Below are positions 35,756 to 45,945 of a DNA stretch of 64,000 nucleotides, in pieces. Source of the DNA: Streptomyces sp. SDr-06 (GTDB lineage Bacteria; Actinomycetota; Actinomycetes; Streptomycetales; Streptomycetaceae); assembly GCF_003324565.1 (NCBI RefSeq), contig NZ_QOLA01000010.1, positions 1 through 64,000 of the forward strand, written 5' to 3'. A program made the position numbers and the translations under genes. A model generated the notes under the pieces. That model saw nothing but the letters and a program-made list of their open reading frames with translations, had not been told where the DNA came from and ran no database searches. Position 1 is the first letter of the stretch. Each line of letters begins with the position of its first letter.

Positions 35756-36775
35756 ATGGCCTTTCCCTTTCTTTCCTATTTCCTGGCGGCCGCTCTGGTC
35801 CTGCTGGTCTTCCTGCGGCGCTTCAGCGATGACCAGCGCCGTTTCGGCAACGGCGTCCTTCTGGGCCTGTGCACACTCTTCCTGCTGGCCGGCTCGTTCA
35901 TCGGGCTCGATCACTTCCTCCGACCACTTACCCGGGCGGTGTCAACCGGCCTCATCGTCGGGGCCACAGTCGGTACGGTGGTTGTCGCCGGGTTCCTGGT
36001 GACCAACGGGATCCGGATGATCCGTACGGAAGGCGGCGGCCTGGCCAACCTTCTCCCGCTACTGGCGGGCGTCGCGGTCCTGGTGGCACTCGGCCTTCTG
36101 GGTGCCGCCGCCCGGTTCGAGAACGGCCTCCTGCGCGCGGCGGCCACCGCCACGCTCTTCCTCGCCGGCTACCTTTCGTTCCTCTTCGCCTGCTTCATCG
36201 GCTATGCCGTCCTGTACCAGCGGGTCGCGGGGCGCCGCCCGGTGGACTTCGTCGTCGTCCTCGGCGCCGGGCTGACGGACGGCTCCGTTGTGCCGCCGTT
36301 GCTGGCCTCGCGGCTGGAGCGGGCACTGGCCCTGTACCGGCGGCAGAAGGCACGAGGACGCTCCCCGATCCTGCTGGTCTCCGGCGGCAAGGGCGCCGAC
36401 GAACAGGTACCGGAAGCCGACGCGATGGCCGACTACCTCACGGAGCGGGGGGTCCCGGACGAGCATGTCGTACGGGAGAACTCCTCGACGAGCACCGAGG
36501 AGAACCTGAAGTTCAGCCGGGAACTGATGGAGCGGCTGCGGCCGGGCTACCGCTGCGTCATCGTGACCAATGACTTCCACGCGTTTCGCGCGGCCGTCCT
36601 CGCACGCAGGGCCGGCGTGCCGGGTGAAGCCGCGGGCTCGCCGACGGCGGCGTACTACTGGCCGAGCGCCACCCTGCGGGAGTTCGTGGCCGTCCTGGTT
36701 GCCTACCGTGTGACGAGTCTGGGGATGGGCGCGCTTCTGCTTGTCGCCGGGGTCCGGGCGGGTTGGCATGGCTGA
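35756..36775 (+). CDS. YdcF-family (DUF218) membrane protein
   Basis: A 339-residue protein. Residues ~1-155 form about five membrane helices (FLAAALVLLVFL, LIVGATVGTVVVAGFLV, LLPLLAGVAVLVALGLLG, FLAGYLSFLFACFIGYAVL). A cytoplasmic or extracytoplasmic DUF218 domain follows with DFVVVLGAGLTDGSVVPPLL, ILLVSGGKGADEQVPEADAM and NSSTSTEENLKFSRELM, then VIVTNDFHAFRA. A last helix closes the protein. Relatives such as SanA/ElyC have roles in envelope lipid-carrier metabolism. The ATG at 35756 follows a GCGAGGA-like site. Confidence 0.9.
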   Translation: MAFPFLSYFLAAALVLLVFLRRFSDDQRRFGNGVLLGLCTLFLLAGSFIGLDHFLRPLTRAVSTGLIVGATVGTVVVAGFLVTNGIRMIRTEGGGLANLLPLLAGVAVLVALGLLGAAARFENGLLRAAATATLFLAGYLSFLFACFIGYAVLYQRVAGRRPVDFVVVLGAGLTDGSVVPPLLASRLERALALYRRQKARGRSPILLVSGGKGADEQVPEADAMADYLTERGVPDEHVVRENSSTSTEENLKFSRELMERLRPGYRCVIVTNDFHAFRAAVLARRAGVPGEAAGSPTAAYYWPSATLREFVAVLVAYRVTSLGMGALLLVAGVRAGWHG

Positions 36776-36789
36776 TCCGGTGGACGCCT

Positions 36790-37066
36790 GAGCCGGAAAC
36801 CGACAGGGACAGCGCTCGGAGCGCATGCTGTCGTGCCGGGCGCCAGGCGTGTCTCACGGATATTGTGCCCGCCGACGCGCTGGCCGCGAAGGCGCTGGCG
36901 GAGACCGTGGCGGGCATGTCGCTGCCGCTGGCCATGATGGCGAGGGAAGCGGTCGGCCGCGCCTTCGAGACCACGCTCACCGAGGGCGTCCTCATCTGAA
37001 CGCCGCGTCTTCCACGCGGTGTTCGCCAGCGCCGACCAGAAGGAGGGCATGGCCCGATCCAACACC
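36790..37066 (+). pseudogene. enoyl-CoA hydratase C-terminal remnant
   Basis: The reading LTDIVPADALAAKALAETVA, AGMSLPLAMMAREAVGRAFE and TTLTEGVLI matches the C-terminal third of crotonase-fold enoyl-CoA hydratases. A frameshift follows, after which RRVFHAVFASADQKEGMA, the typical end, is readable to about 37066. The catalytic domain is missing. It lies next to a beta-oxidation-type dehydrogenase gene on the opposite strand. Confidence 0.75.
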
Positions 37067-37154
37067 GCTGAACCGTACGCACCGGCGAGGGGCTCGGAAC
37101 AGTTCCGGGCCACTCGCGGCGCAAGGCGGTTGGTTCCGCCGCCACATTATGTCC

Positions 37155-38024
37155 TCAGTCCTGGTCGTACCTGTGGAACCCCCGGCCGGTCTTGCGGCCC
37201 AGCAGCCGTGCTTCCACCATCCGCTGGAGCAGCGGCGGCGGCGCGTACAGGGGCTCACGGAACTCGTCGTAGAGCGCCTCCGCAATGGAGGCGACGGTGT
37301 CCAGGCCGATCAGATCCGCGAGCTTCAGCGGCCCCATGGGGTGGGCGCAGCCAAACTCCATGCCCGCGTCGATGTCGATGGCCGTGGCGAAGCCGGACTC
37401 AGCCATCCTGACGGCGGACAGCACGTACGGGATGAGCAGGGCGTTGACGACGAAGCCTGCGCGGTCCCGGGACCGGATGACGGTCTTGCCGAGCGTGCGG
37501 GTCGCGAAGTCCTCGACCAGAGCGGTCGTTGCGGCCGAGGTGTGCAGCGAGGTCACCACCTCGACCAGCGGCAGGACGGGTACGGGATTGAAGAAGTGCA
37601 GGCCCACGACTCGGTCCGCGTGCCTGGTCGCCATGCCGAGCCGCATGATCGGCAGGGAGGAGGTGTTGGTGGCGAGGACGGCCGCCGGGTCTTCCACGAT
37701 CTTGTCGAGGGCGGCGAACACCTCGGTCTTGGCGTCAGGGTTCTCGATGACGGCCTCGACCACGAGCTGCCGGTCGGCAAGATCTTCCAGGCTGCCGGTG
37801 AACACCGTCCGGGCGAGCACGTCCTGTGCCGCCGCCCGCTCCAGCTTGCCGCGACGCACCGCCCGGTCGAGCGACGCTGAGAAGCGGTCCCGTGCCGTGC
37901 GGGCGGCAATCGCGTCCACCTCGCAGACCACGGTGTCAAGACCGGCCCGCGCACACACCTCGGCGATGCCGGCGCCCATCTGCCCACCGCCGACCACCCC
38001 GACCCGTGCGATGCCCGCGCTCAT
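37155..38024 (-). CDS. 3-hydroxyacyl-CoA / 3-hydroxybutyryl-CoA dehydrogenase
   Basis: A 289-residue NAD-dependent enzyme. VGVVGGGQMGAGIAEVCARA is the dinucleotide-binding motif; VVGLHFFNPVPVLPLVEVV carries the catalytic His; and IDAGMEFGCAHPMGPLKLAD with KTGRGFHRYD forms the C-terminal domain. It interconverts 3-hydroxybutyryl-CoA and acetoacetyl-CoA. Its ATG overlaps the malate synthase stop (ATGA), so it is translationally coupled to the glyoxylate-shunt genes and suggests growth on C4 or fatty acids, whose acetyl-CoA the shunt then handles. Confidence 0.94.
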   Translation of the reverse strand: MSAGIARVGVVGGGQMGAGIAEVCARAGLDTVVCEVDAIAARTARDRFSASLDRAVRRGKLERAAAQDVLARTVFTGSLEDLADRQLVVEAVIENPDAKTEVFAALDKIVEDPAAVLATNTSSLPIMRLGMATRHADRVVGLHFFNPVPVLPLVEVVTSLHTSAATTALVEDFATRTLGKTVIRSRDRAGFVVNALLIPYVLSAVRMAESGFATAIDIDAGMEFGCAHPMGPLKLADLIGLDTVASIAEALYDEFREPLYAPPPLLQRMVEARLLGRKTGRGFHRYDQD

Positions 38025-39616
38025 GCCCGCACCTTTGGCCGGCGCACGAGGTGACGGGTGTAGGCGTCCGGCGTGAAGAACAGCGGCAACTCGCCCGCCA
38101 GCGCGGTCCGTTCGAAGAGAGCGCGGATGCCCTCGACGAGTGCCCTCGGGTATGCGGCGCCGAGCGAGGCGACCTCGTCGTCGAGCAGTTGCCCCACCGT
38201 CTCCCGGTCGATCACGCGGTGCCGGAGCCACTGCCAGATCTGCACGCGGGCGATCTCGGCCGTGGCGGCGTCCTCCATCAGCCCATTGATGGCGACCGCG
38301 CCCTGCCCAGCCAGCCAGGCGGCAAAGTACCGCAACGCCACGCAGACGTTGGTGCGCACCCCCTCCGCCGTGGGCGGGCTGCTGATCCGGCGCACCGAGA
38401 GCAGTTCGGCCGGGGTCACCTCCACGTCGTCGCGGATCCGGTCGAGCTGGTGGGGCCGGTCGCCGAGGACTCCGTCGAACACCTCATGACAGACGGGGAC
38501 GAGCGCGGGGTGGGCGACCCAGGAACCGTCGTAGCCGTCCTCGGCCTCCCGCTCCTTGTCGAGGCGGACCGTGGCCAGCGCCGCCTCGTTCGTGGCGGGA
38601 TCCTTGCTGGGCACCTGTGCGGCCATACCGCCGATGGCATGCGCGCCACGCCGGTGGCAGGTACGGACGAGGAGTTCGGTGTACGCCCGCATGAAGGGCG
38701 CGGTCATCGTGACCTTCGCCCGGTCGGGGAGAAGGAAATCGCTGCGGTGGCCGAACGTCTTGACCAGACTGAACAGGTAGTCCCAGCGGCCCGCGTTCAA
38801 ACCCGCGCTGTGCTCGCGCAGTTCGTAGAGAATCTCCTCCATCTCGAACGCGGCGGTGATCGTCTCGATCAGGACCGTGGCGCGGATGGTGCCGCGCGGG
38901 ATGCCGAGCAGTTCCTGGGAGAGGAGGAAGATGTCGTTCCACAGGCGCGCCTCGTAGCGGTTCTCCAGCTTGGGGAGGTAGAAGTACGGGCCGGATCCGG
39001 CGTCGATCTGCCGCCTGGCGCAGTGGAAGAGGTAGAGCCCGAAGTCGACGAGTGCGGCGGACACCGGGCGGCCGTCGAGCTCCAGGTGCTCCTCGTCCAG
39101 GTGCCAGCCTCGGGGCCGGACCATGATGGTGGCGACCTGCTCGCCGAGCCGGTATTCCTTGCCCTGCGCCGTGGTGAAGTCGAGACGTCCCTCGACGGCG
39201 TCGAGAAGGGTGAGCTGCCCGTCGATCACGTTGGTCCACAACGGTGCGGTGGCGTCCTCGAAGTCCGCCATCCACACCTGCGCACCGGAGTTGAGCGCGT
39301 TGATCGCCATCCGGCGGTCCGGCGGGCCGGTGATCTCCACGCGGCGGTCGGTCAGCCCGGGCGCGGGCGGTGCCACCCGCCATGTGGGGTCCTTGCGGAC
39401 GGCCGTGGTGACCAAGGGGAAGTCGAGCGGAGAGCCCGAGGCCAGCCGTAGGGCCTGCCTGCGGCGTTCCTTCATCAGGTCCCGCCGACGTGGCTCGAAT
39501 GCCTCGGCCAGTCGGCCGACGAAGTCCAATGCGGCTGGGGTGAGGACCTCGTCGTGCCGGCGGCCGGGAGCGGCGAGGACACGAACCTGCTGGGTGAGTG
39601 CGGTGACGGTGGACAT
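38021..39616 (-). CDS. aceB: malate synthase A
   Basis: A 531-residue protein of full family length that condenses glyoxylate with acetyl-CoA to malate. Visible landmarks are MADFEDATAPLWTNVIDGQ, the TIM-barrel segment ATVLIETITAAFEMEEILYE, GRWDYLFSLVKTFG and the conserved NGLMEDAATAEIARVQIWQW near the catalytic Asp. It is the second gene of the run isocitrate lyase - malate synthase - dehydrogenase, 105 bp after the lyase, with a hairpin in that gap that could tune downstream expression. Confidence 0.96.
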   Translation of the reverse strand: MSTVTALTQQVRVLAAPGRRHDEVLTPAALDFVGRLAEAFEPRRRDLMKERRRQALRLASGSPLDFPLVTTAVRKDPTWRVAPPAPGLTDRRVEITGPPDRRMAINALNSGAQVWMADFEDATAPLWTNVIDGQLTLLDAVEGRLDFTTAQGKEYRLGEQVATIMVRPRGWHLDEEHLELDGRPVSAALVDFGLYLFHCARRQIDAGSGPYFYLPKLENRYEARLWNDIFLLSQELLGIPRGTIRATVLIETITAAFEMEEILYELREHSAGLNAGRWDYLFSLVKTFGHRSDFLLPDRAKVTMTAPFMRAYTELLVRTCHRRGAHAIGGMAAQVPSKDPATNEAALATVRLDKEREAEDGYDGSWVAHPALVPVCHEVFDGVLGDRPHQLDRIRDDVEVTPAELLSVRRISSPPTAEGVRTNVCVALRYFAAWLAGQGAVAINGLMEDAATAEIARVQIWQWLRHRVIDRETVGQLLDDEVASLGAAYPRALVEGIRALFERTALAGELPLFFTPDAYTRHLVRRPKVRA

Positions 39617-39638
39617 CTGGCTCTCCTGAGGGATGGGA

Positions 39639-39671
39639 GCGGAGGGGGCGGGGACGGTTGCCCCCCTCCGC
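39639..39671. terminator. GC-rich hairpin between isocitrate lyase and malate synthase genes
   Basis: GCGGAGGGGGC, a 10-nt loop, then GCCCCCCTCCGC: an 11-bp stem with one bulge. There is no T-run. It may act as an attenuator or mRNA-processing/stabilising element within the operon rather than a full terminator. Confidence 0.5.
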
Positions 39672-39721
39672 TCGGCCGATCGCCCGGCCGGACGGGGGGG
39701 CGGCGTGTCCGGTCCGGCGGC

Positions 39722-41005
<1,284 letters not shown>

Positions 41006-41404
41006 GACTGTCTCCGTCTCCTCGGTCTGTGCTGCTGGTCGGTTTGTGCGGCTTGCCAACCCCGCTACCCGGATGACAGGGGCGGCACTGCGTGTCGCGT
41101 AAGGGCTGGGATGCGGCCCGCCGTCACCCGCACCGTGGAGCTGAGCAATGCTGCTGGTGCAGGTGTCCGCCGCTGCCGGGGTCTCCGACGTCAGGGCAAG
41201 AAATCGCGCCCCGGATTCGCGCTGTGCCTGCCGGTCTGGCGGGCCGCGCTACGACTCTGGCATTGGCACTGAGTGCCAACAAGGAGGGATCAGTGCCAAT
41301 CTTTGCGAATCTTCCCGCGGGTTTTGCCAATCTTGCGAAAGTCTGGGGGTGGCCTGTCCGCTTACGCTGACCGGACCAAGTTGCCGGTGTGGAGGAGCGG
41401 TTCG
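41006..41404. promoter_or_regulatory. divergent promoter region of the glyoxylate-shunt operon and its regulator
   Basis: The 399-bp gap holds two clusters near the regulator. TTGGCACTGAGTGCCAA (41263-41279) is a palindrome whose half AGTGCCAA recurs at 41292-41299. Then CCAATCTTTGCGAAT (41296-41310) and GCCAATCTTGCGAAAGT (41326-41342) are two copies of a CCAATCTT(T)GCGAA motif. The latter resembles TTTGCAAA-type sites bound by RamB, the homologue known to repress aceA/aceB in Corynebacterium. These are inferred operators. Confidence 0.55.
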
Positions 41405-42814
41405 GTGAGTAAGACATACGCGGGTGCCCGGCTGCGGAGGCTGCGCGAGGAGCGCGGGATGAACCAGACGGACCTCGCCCGTGTCCTGGGCATCTCCCCG
41501 AGCTACCTCAACCAGATGGAGCACGACTCCCGCCCCCTCACCGTGCCCGTCCTGCTCCGGCTGACTGAGGCGTTCGGCGTGGACCCGGGGTTCTTCTCCG
41601 AGCGCGACACCACCCGCTTGATCGCCGACCTGCGCGAGGCGCTCGCCGGGGAGATCGCCGAGTCCCACGTTTCCGCCGCCGACCTCAGTGACCTGGCCAC
41701 CCGGCTGCCCGGCATCGCCAAGGTCCTTCTCGACCTGGGCCGCCGCAACCAGCAGCTGTCCGAGCGCCTGGCCGGGGCGGCGGATGTCCGGGACCGCGAT
41801 CGAGGAACCACCTCCACACCCCACGAGGAGATCCGCGACTTCTTCTACCGCCGCCAGAACTACCTTCACGACATCGACCTCGCCGCCGAGCGGCTGGCCG
41901 GTGAGATCGGCATCCGGCCGGGGGAGGTGGTCGGGGCCCTCACCGTGAGACTCGCCGATGCGCACGGCGTTCATCTGGCCGCGGAGCCCGGCGCGCGGCT
42001 GCACCGCTATGACAACACAACCCGCACCCTCCACCTGTCCTCGCGGCTGCGCCCAGGTCAGCGCGCGTTCCGCCTGGCCACGCAGTTGGCCCTGCTGGAA
42101 CACGGCGAGGACATCGATCGACTGGCCACCGAGGACTTCCCGCCCGGCTCGTCCACCGAGGCACTGGCCCGTATCGGCATCGCCAACTACTTCGCTGCCG
42201 CGCTGATCCTGCCGTACGGCCGCTTCCACGCGTACGCCGAGCAATCCCGCTACGACATCGAGCGGTTGACCGATCACTTCGGCCTGGGCTACGAGACCAT
42301 CTGCCACCGGCTGAGCACCCTCCAGCGGCCCAGGCTGCGCGGCGTGCCGTTCTCCTTCGTACGCGTCGACCGCGCCGGCAACCTGTCCAAACGCCAGTCC
42401 GCGACGGCCTTCCACTTCTCCCGCGCCGGCGGCACCTGCCCCCTGTGGAACGTCTACGAGGCGTTCGCCGCCCCCGGACGCATCCACGTCCAGATCGCCG
42501 AAATGCCCGACACGCAGCGCTACTTGTGGACGGCAAGAGCCGTCACCCGCCACCGCGGCGGCTGGGGCGCCCCGGGCAAGACCTACGCCATCGGCCTCGG
42601 CTGCGAGATCCGCCACGCCCACCGGCTCGTCTACTCCGACGGCCTCGACCTCACCAACGCCTCAGCCGCCACCCCCATCGGCATGGGCTGCCGCGTCTGC
42701 GAACACCTCGACTGCTCCCAGCGGGCCGCACCACCCCTGGGCCGCCCCCTGCTCATCGACCAGAACAGCAGCACGTTCGTGCCCTACCCGGTCGAGGGCG
42801 ACCAGCCCTTGTGA
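41405..42814 (+). CDS. ScfR/RamB-type regulator (short-chain fatty acyl-CoA regulator family)
   Basis: A 469-residue protein with a GTG start. Residues ~8-65 are an XRE/Cro helix-turn-helix (LRRLREERGMNQTDLARVLG, ISPSYLNQMEHDSRPLT). A central IrrE/ImmA-like domain without a clear HExxH follows (FRLATQLALLEHGEDIDRLA). The C-terminal part has RQSATAFHFSRAGGTCPLWN and a four-cysteine patch ending GMGCRVCEHLDCSQR. In relatives this family senses acyl-CoA and controls acetate/propionate genes, glyoxylate shunt included. Its divergent position from isocitrate lyase supports the same job here. Confidence 0.9.
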   Translation: MSKTYAGARLRRLREERGMNQTDLARVLGISPSYLNQMEHDSRPLTVPVLLRLTEAFGVDPGFFSERDTTRLIADLREALAGEIAESHVSAADLSDLATRLPGIAKVLLDLGRRNQQLSERLAGAADVRDRDRGTTSTPHEEIRDFFYRRQNYLHDIDLAAERLAGEIGIRPGEVVGALTVRLADAHGVHLAAEPGARLHRYDNTTRTLHLSSRLRPGQRAFRLATQLALLEHGEDIDRLATEDFPPGSSTEALARIGIANYFAAALILPYGRFHAYAEQSRYDIERLTDHFGLGYETICHRLSTLQRPRLRGVPFSFVRVDRAGNLSKRQSATAFHFSRAGGTCPLWNVYEAFAAPGRIHVQIAEMPDTQRYLWTARAVTRHRGGWGAPGKTYAIGLGCEIRHAHRLVYSDGLDLTNASAATPIGMGCRVCEHLDCSQRAAPPLGRPLLIDQNSSTFVPYPVEGDQPL

Positions 42815-42921
42815 AAAGCCCCCTCAGACCTTTCTCGGCGGTCAGGCAGGGGGTGTTGGCCGTGTCCAGTCAGTGGTGTGCGCCGGGAGGCAGCCGATGC
42901 CCGAGTTGAGGTGGGTCGTGC

Positions 42922-42956
42922 GTTGGTGCCCCGCCGGTATCCGGCGGGGCACCAAC
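42922..42956. terminator. strong bidirectional terminator hairpin
   Basis: A perfect 16-bp stem with a 3-nt loop: GTTGGTGCCCCGCCGG, TAT, CCGGCGGGGCACCAAC. It lies between the 3' ends of the convergent ScfR-type gene and the PxKF-like gene, so it probably ends both transcripts. Confidence 0.85.
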
Positions 42957-42966
42957 GAGGGGAAAG

Positions 42967-43149
42967 TCAGTTGAAGGAGCAGTTGGCAGTGTGGTCGCTG
43001 CTGTCGCTTAGGCCGAGGTGGAACACGCGGCAGGTGCCCTTCCAGGCCCTGTCGGTCTTCCAGACGTAGGTGCACTGGCCGGTGCATACGGATGGCCACT
43101 TGCCGGTGCTGTCCGGGGTCATCGTCGCGGACCATGCCACCGTGTCCAC
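42967..43149 (-). CDS. small PxKF-domain-like protein, probably N-terminally truncated
   Basis: A 60-residue frame from GTG 43149. It reads STGKWPSVCTGQCTYVWKTD, then RAWKGTCRVFHLGLSDSSD and HTANCSFN, close to the ending of PxKF cell-surface domains with four cysteines for two disulphides. There is no signal peptide, which such an extracellular domain needs, and an in-frame TAA lies only a dozen codons upstream, so this looks like the tail of a lost secreted protein. It faces away from the antiporter gene. Confidence 0.5.
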   Translation of the reverse strand: MDTVAWSATMTPDSTGKWPSVCTGQCTYVWKTDRAWKGTCRVFHLGLSDSSDHTANCSFN

Positions 43150-43200
43150 CTCGTTCGCGATGAAAGATCCTTTTGCCCGAATTTATGCTACTCAGTAGAT

Positions 43201-44412
43201 ATGCCGCACCCTGGAACGCTCATCCTGATCATGGCCATCGCGGTGCTCGCCCCGCTTCTCGCCTTCGCCACGAGCCGCCGACTGAGCGTGCCGGTGGCCA
43301 TCTTCGAAATCGGGCTGGGCATCCTGATCGGCCCCGATGTGCTGGACTGGGCGCACCCCAGCCAACTCATCAACACCCTGTCCAACCTGGGCCTGTCGAT
43401 GCTGATCTTCCTGGCCGGGTACGAGATCGAGTTCGATGCCGTTCGCGGCGACACGCTTCGGCGCGCGGTGACAGCGTGGGTCGTGTCGCTCGCGACAGGA
43501 CTGGGTATCGCGTTCGCCCTGACCGGCGCGCAGGTAACGAAAAGCTTCGTCATCGGAACCGCGCTGACCAGTACCGCCCTGGGCGCCGTGCTGCCGATGC
43601 TGCGTGACTCAGGTGTGCTGCGCACTCGGTTCGGCACGGTGGTGATGGCGTTCGGAGCGGTCGGCGAATTCGGCCCGGTCATCGCGATGGCCGTCCTGCT
43701 CAGTGGCCGCGCCCCCGGCGCCGCGACCGCCGTCCTCGCCGCCTTCGCCGCGGTGACGGCGGGGGCCGTCTACATGGCGCTGCGCCCGCCCCCAGCCTGG
43801 TTCGCCCACGTCATCACCGCCACGCTGCACACCAGCGGGCAGTTCGCCGTCCGGCTGGTGATGTTGCTCCTGGCCGCCATGCTCGGCCTGTCCGTGGCCT
43901 TCGGCCTGGACACCCTCCTGGGCGCCTTCGCCGCCGGCCTGCTCACCCGCCTGGTCCTGCGCGGCGCCGGCCCCGAGAACAGCGAGGAAGTCCTGGGCAA
44001 GATCGAAGCGATGGGGTTCGGCTTTCTGGTGCCGGTGTTCTTCATCGTCACCGGCATCAACTTCGACCTGCACGCCCTGCTCGACGGTGGCCGTCCCCTG
44101 CTCCTCCTGCCCGTCTTCCTGCTCCTGTTCCTTCTGGTACGTGGCGGCCCCGCCTGGCTTCTGGCCCCGCGTAGCCTGTCCCGCCGCGAGCGGACCTCGC
44201 TGACCTTCTACTGCGCCACCTGTCTGCCGCTGGTCGTCGCGATCACCACCATCGGGGTAAGTGACGGCGCGGTGGAGCCCAGCGAGGCGGCGGCCCTGGT
44301 CGGGGCCGCCATGCTGTCGATCCTGTTTCTCCCTCTCCTCGCTCTCAAAGCACTCCCGACCGGCCGTGCTCGCCCTTCCATCGGCACGACGGAGACCTCG
44401 GAATCCTGGTAG
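43201..44412 (+). CDS. CPA2-type cation/proton antiporter
   Basis: A 403-residue polytopic membrane protein with about 11-12 helices, starting LILIMAIAVLAPLLAFATSR. Signature segments are PVAIFEIGLGILIGPDVLDW, LSMLIFLAGYEIEFDAV and FGLDTLLGAFAAGLLTRLVL (conserved Asp in the core), then GFLVPVFFIVTGINFDLHAL. There is no regulatory nucleotide-binding domain at the C-terminus, so it is the minimal form. It exchanges Na+ or K+ for protons. The ATG at 43201 has no obvious ribosome binding site (ACTCAGTAGAT), so translation may be weak or leaderless. Confidence 0.9.
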   Translation: MPHPGTLILIMAIAVLAPLLAFATSRRLSVPVAIFEIGLGILIGPDVLDWAHPSQLINTLSNLGLSMLIFLAGYEIEFDAVRGDTLRRAVTAWVVSLATGLGIAFALTGAQVTKSFVIGTALTSTALGAVLPMLRDSGVLRTRFGTVVMAFGAVGEFGPVIAMAVLLSGRAPGAATAVLAAFAAVTAGAVYMALRPPPAWFAHVITATLHTSGQFAVRLVMLLLAAMLGLSVAFGLDTLLGAFAAGLLTRLVLRGAGPENSEEVLGKIEAMGFGFLVPVFFIVTGINFDLHALLDGGRPLLLLPVFLLLFLLVRGGPAWLLAPRSLSRRERTSLTFYCATCLPLVVAITTIGVSDGAVEPSEAAALVGAAMLSILFLPLLALKALPTGRARPSIGTTETSESW

Positions 44413-44602
44413 CACCAGCCGCGAGGTCCCCCAGCGGGCCGGGCCGACGCGCCCACCAGCACCTTCAGCAAGTCGGCATCAGGGACGGCGAAAACGGTCA
44501 CCGCGGGGGCTCCCTACTGCCCGTCAGCAACCCGCCTTCTGCCAGCACCAGCCTTGACCGGGTCAGTCCAATCAACGGCCGTTCGCTACCGCCGGCCGGG
44601 CC

Positions 44603-44710
44603 CGGCCGGCAGGTCGGGGCCAGCGCCCGCGCCCTGAGCCGACTGCTACGCGACGAGCTCGGCATGACGCTCTACGCGTGGCGCACCCAGATGCGTGTGC
44701 ACCACGCGCT
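44603..44710 (+). pseudogene. AraC-family DNA-binding domain remnant
   Basis: Thirty-odd codons read GASARALSRLLRDELGMTLY followed by AWRTQMRVHHALVL, the second half of an AraC DNA-binding domain. The sensor domain and the rest of the domain are missing. It is joined almost directly to a hydrolase scrap. Confidence 0.6.
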
Positions 44711-44711
44711 T

Positions 44712-44857
44712 GTACTCCGGGCCAGGCCCGCCGCCTGCTGGAGTCCACCGGTCTTCCGGTCACCTTCACCCCGCTCGATGCCCCGTACACCATGCACGAG
44801 CCGATGGCTCAGCTGTACGTCGACATCGTCACCGAGTGGATCAAGGCCCTGCCCTGA
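44712..44857 (+). pseudogene. alpha/beta-hydrolase C-terminal remnant
   Basis: The frame reads RRLLESTGLPVTFTPLDAPY then TMHEPMAQLYVDIVTEWIKA and stops. That resembles the last strand, catalytic-His loop (PYTMHE) and final helix of carboxylesterase-type hydrolases. No front part is present. Confidence 0.4.
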
Positions 44858-45074
44858 CCGAGGCGGCACTCCATTGCGTTGAGCCCGCACGGCTCGGCGC
44901 AGGCAAGCCAGCACCGAGCACCCATGAAAATCCGGCACCACCATCGAACGGCAGTGGCCAGAGGTGCTGTCGAAACCACTCGTGATAAACCGGCCGGTCC
45001 TCTCCGGCGTTCCGGCCAAGGGCGCGAACTTCCTCCGCACGTCTCGAGCCGAAGGGCTCAGCTTGCCTCTCTCG

Positions 45075-45200
45075 GGGATCGGCCGGCGGGGTGTGGGTGC
45101 TTCTTCGGACGGCAGTCCGCTGAGGCGCTCGATGTTGACGGCGATGGCCGTCAGGACGCGCTGGACGTGGGCCCTCCCTGCCCGGCCAGGCAAGCCTTCC
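45075..45200 (-). pseudogene. IS1182-like transposase C-terminal remnant
   Basis: The minus strand reads AHVQRVLTAIAVNIERLSGL and then SEEAPTPRRP, the familiar C-terminal end of Streptomyces DDE transposases of the IS1182/DDE_Tnp_1 group. All catalytic parts are missing. Family assignment is from memory of the motif. Confidence 0.5.
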
Positions 45201-45313
45201 CGGCAGAGCCGGGCCGGGAGGGCGAAACGTACCTTCTGACACGGCGGTCGGCATGTCCGGCCGCCGTGCTTTCGGTGCCCCGTTGTTCCGACGCGCGCGG
45301 GCGCCCCGGTCCG

Positions 45314-45832
45314 TCAGCCGGCGGATGCGCCGCGACCGCCCTGCCCCGCTGAACGGCGGGCCACCGTGGAGGTCTGTCGCTCCACGGTCAGCAGCAGCCG
45401 GTCCAGGGCGGGCATGGCTGCGGCCAGTGTCGCCCGGTCCTCCGCCGGCAGTTCGGCGCTCGCTTCGGCCAGCGCCGCCGTACTAGCACTGTCGTAGCGC
45501 GCCAGCAGTTCCCGCGCCTTGTCCGAGGCCGTGAGCGTCACCGTTCGGAGGTCGTGCGGATGGGACATCCGCTCCACCAGGCCCGCCGCCGTCATCGTGC
45601 GCACCAGGTTGCTCACCGTGGACGGCGCGATGCGCAGCCGTGCCGCCGCCTCGCGCGGTGCCAGCCCGTCGGGGGCGGCGGACAGCGTCCGCAGCAGTTC
45701 GATCTGCGCCTCGGGCAGATCCGGCAGCCCCTCCGCATTCCGTGTGGCGCGGAGCACGGCGCGCCGCAGCGGCCCTAGGAGTCTGCCGAGTTCGAGAGCG
45801 ACGTGGCCGGTGTCCGCTGAGCTGCTGTCCAT
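45314..45832 (-). CDS. MarR-family repressor, likely of phenolic acid decarboxylase
   Basis: A 172-residue protein. The winged helix reads LPEAQIELLRTLSAAPDGLA, PREAAARLRIAPSTVSNLVR (recognition helix) and VERMSHPHDLRTVTLTASDK (wing). Helices on both sides give the dimer interface. It is divergent from the decarboxylase gene with a 113-bp shared promoter containing an AT-rich inverted repeat. Phenolic acid decarboxylases are commonly under PadR control; here a MarR protein occupies that position and probably responds to hydroxycinnamic acids. Confidence 0.9.
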   Translation of the reverse strand: MDSSSADTGHVALELGRLLGPLRRAVLRATRNAEGLPDLPEAQIELLRTLSAAPDGLAPREAAARLRIAPSTVSNLVRTMTAAGLVERMSHPHDLRTVTLTASDKARELLARYDSASTAALAEASAELPAEDRATLAAAMPALDRLLLTVERQTSTVARRSAGQGGRGASAG

Positions 45833-45861
45833 CCCTCCATTCTGTCAGCCGTACGGCACAG

Positions 45862-45895
45862 TTTTGATGCAAAACTATTTTGTGGCAAAATCAAA
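45862..45895. promoter_or_regulatory. putative operator/promoter between MarR gene and phenolic acid decarboxylase
   Basis: A 34-bp AT-rich block in GC-rich DNA. Outer arms TTTGAT and ATCAAA face each other, and inner elements GCAAAA and TTTTG repeat the symmetry. It lies 50 bp before the decarboxylase start and 30 bp before the regulator start, the expected place for a MarR operator controlling both. Confidence 0.6.
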
Positions 45896-45945
45896 TAGCG
45901 GGAGCCGAACCGGGCGACCGCCACGCACCACCGAGGAGAAGCGCC

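Larger units (their letters stand above)
44413..45313. other. 901-bp stretch of gene debris
   Basis: No intact gene. Three unrelated scraps follow one another: an AraC-type helix-turn-helix (44603-44710), a hydrolase C-terminus (44712-44857) and a transposase C-terminus on the minus strand (45075-45200). Confidence 0.6.
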
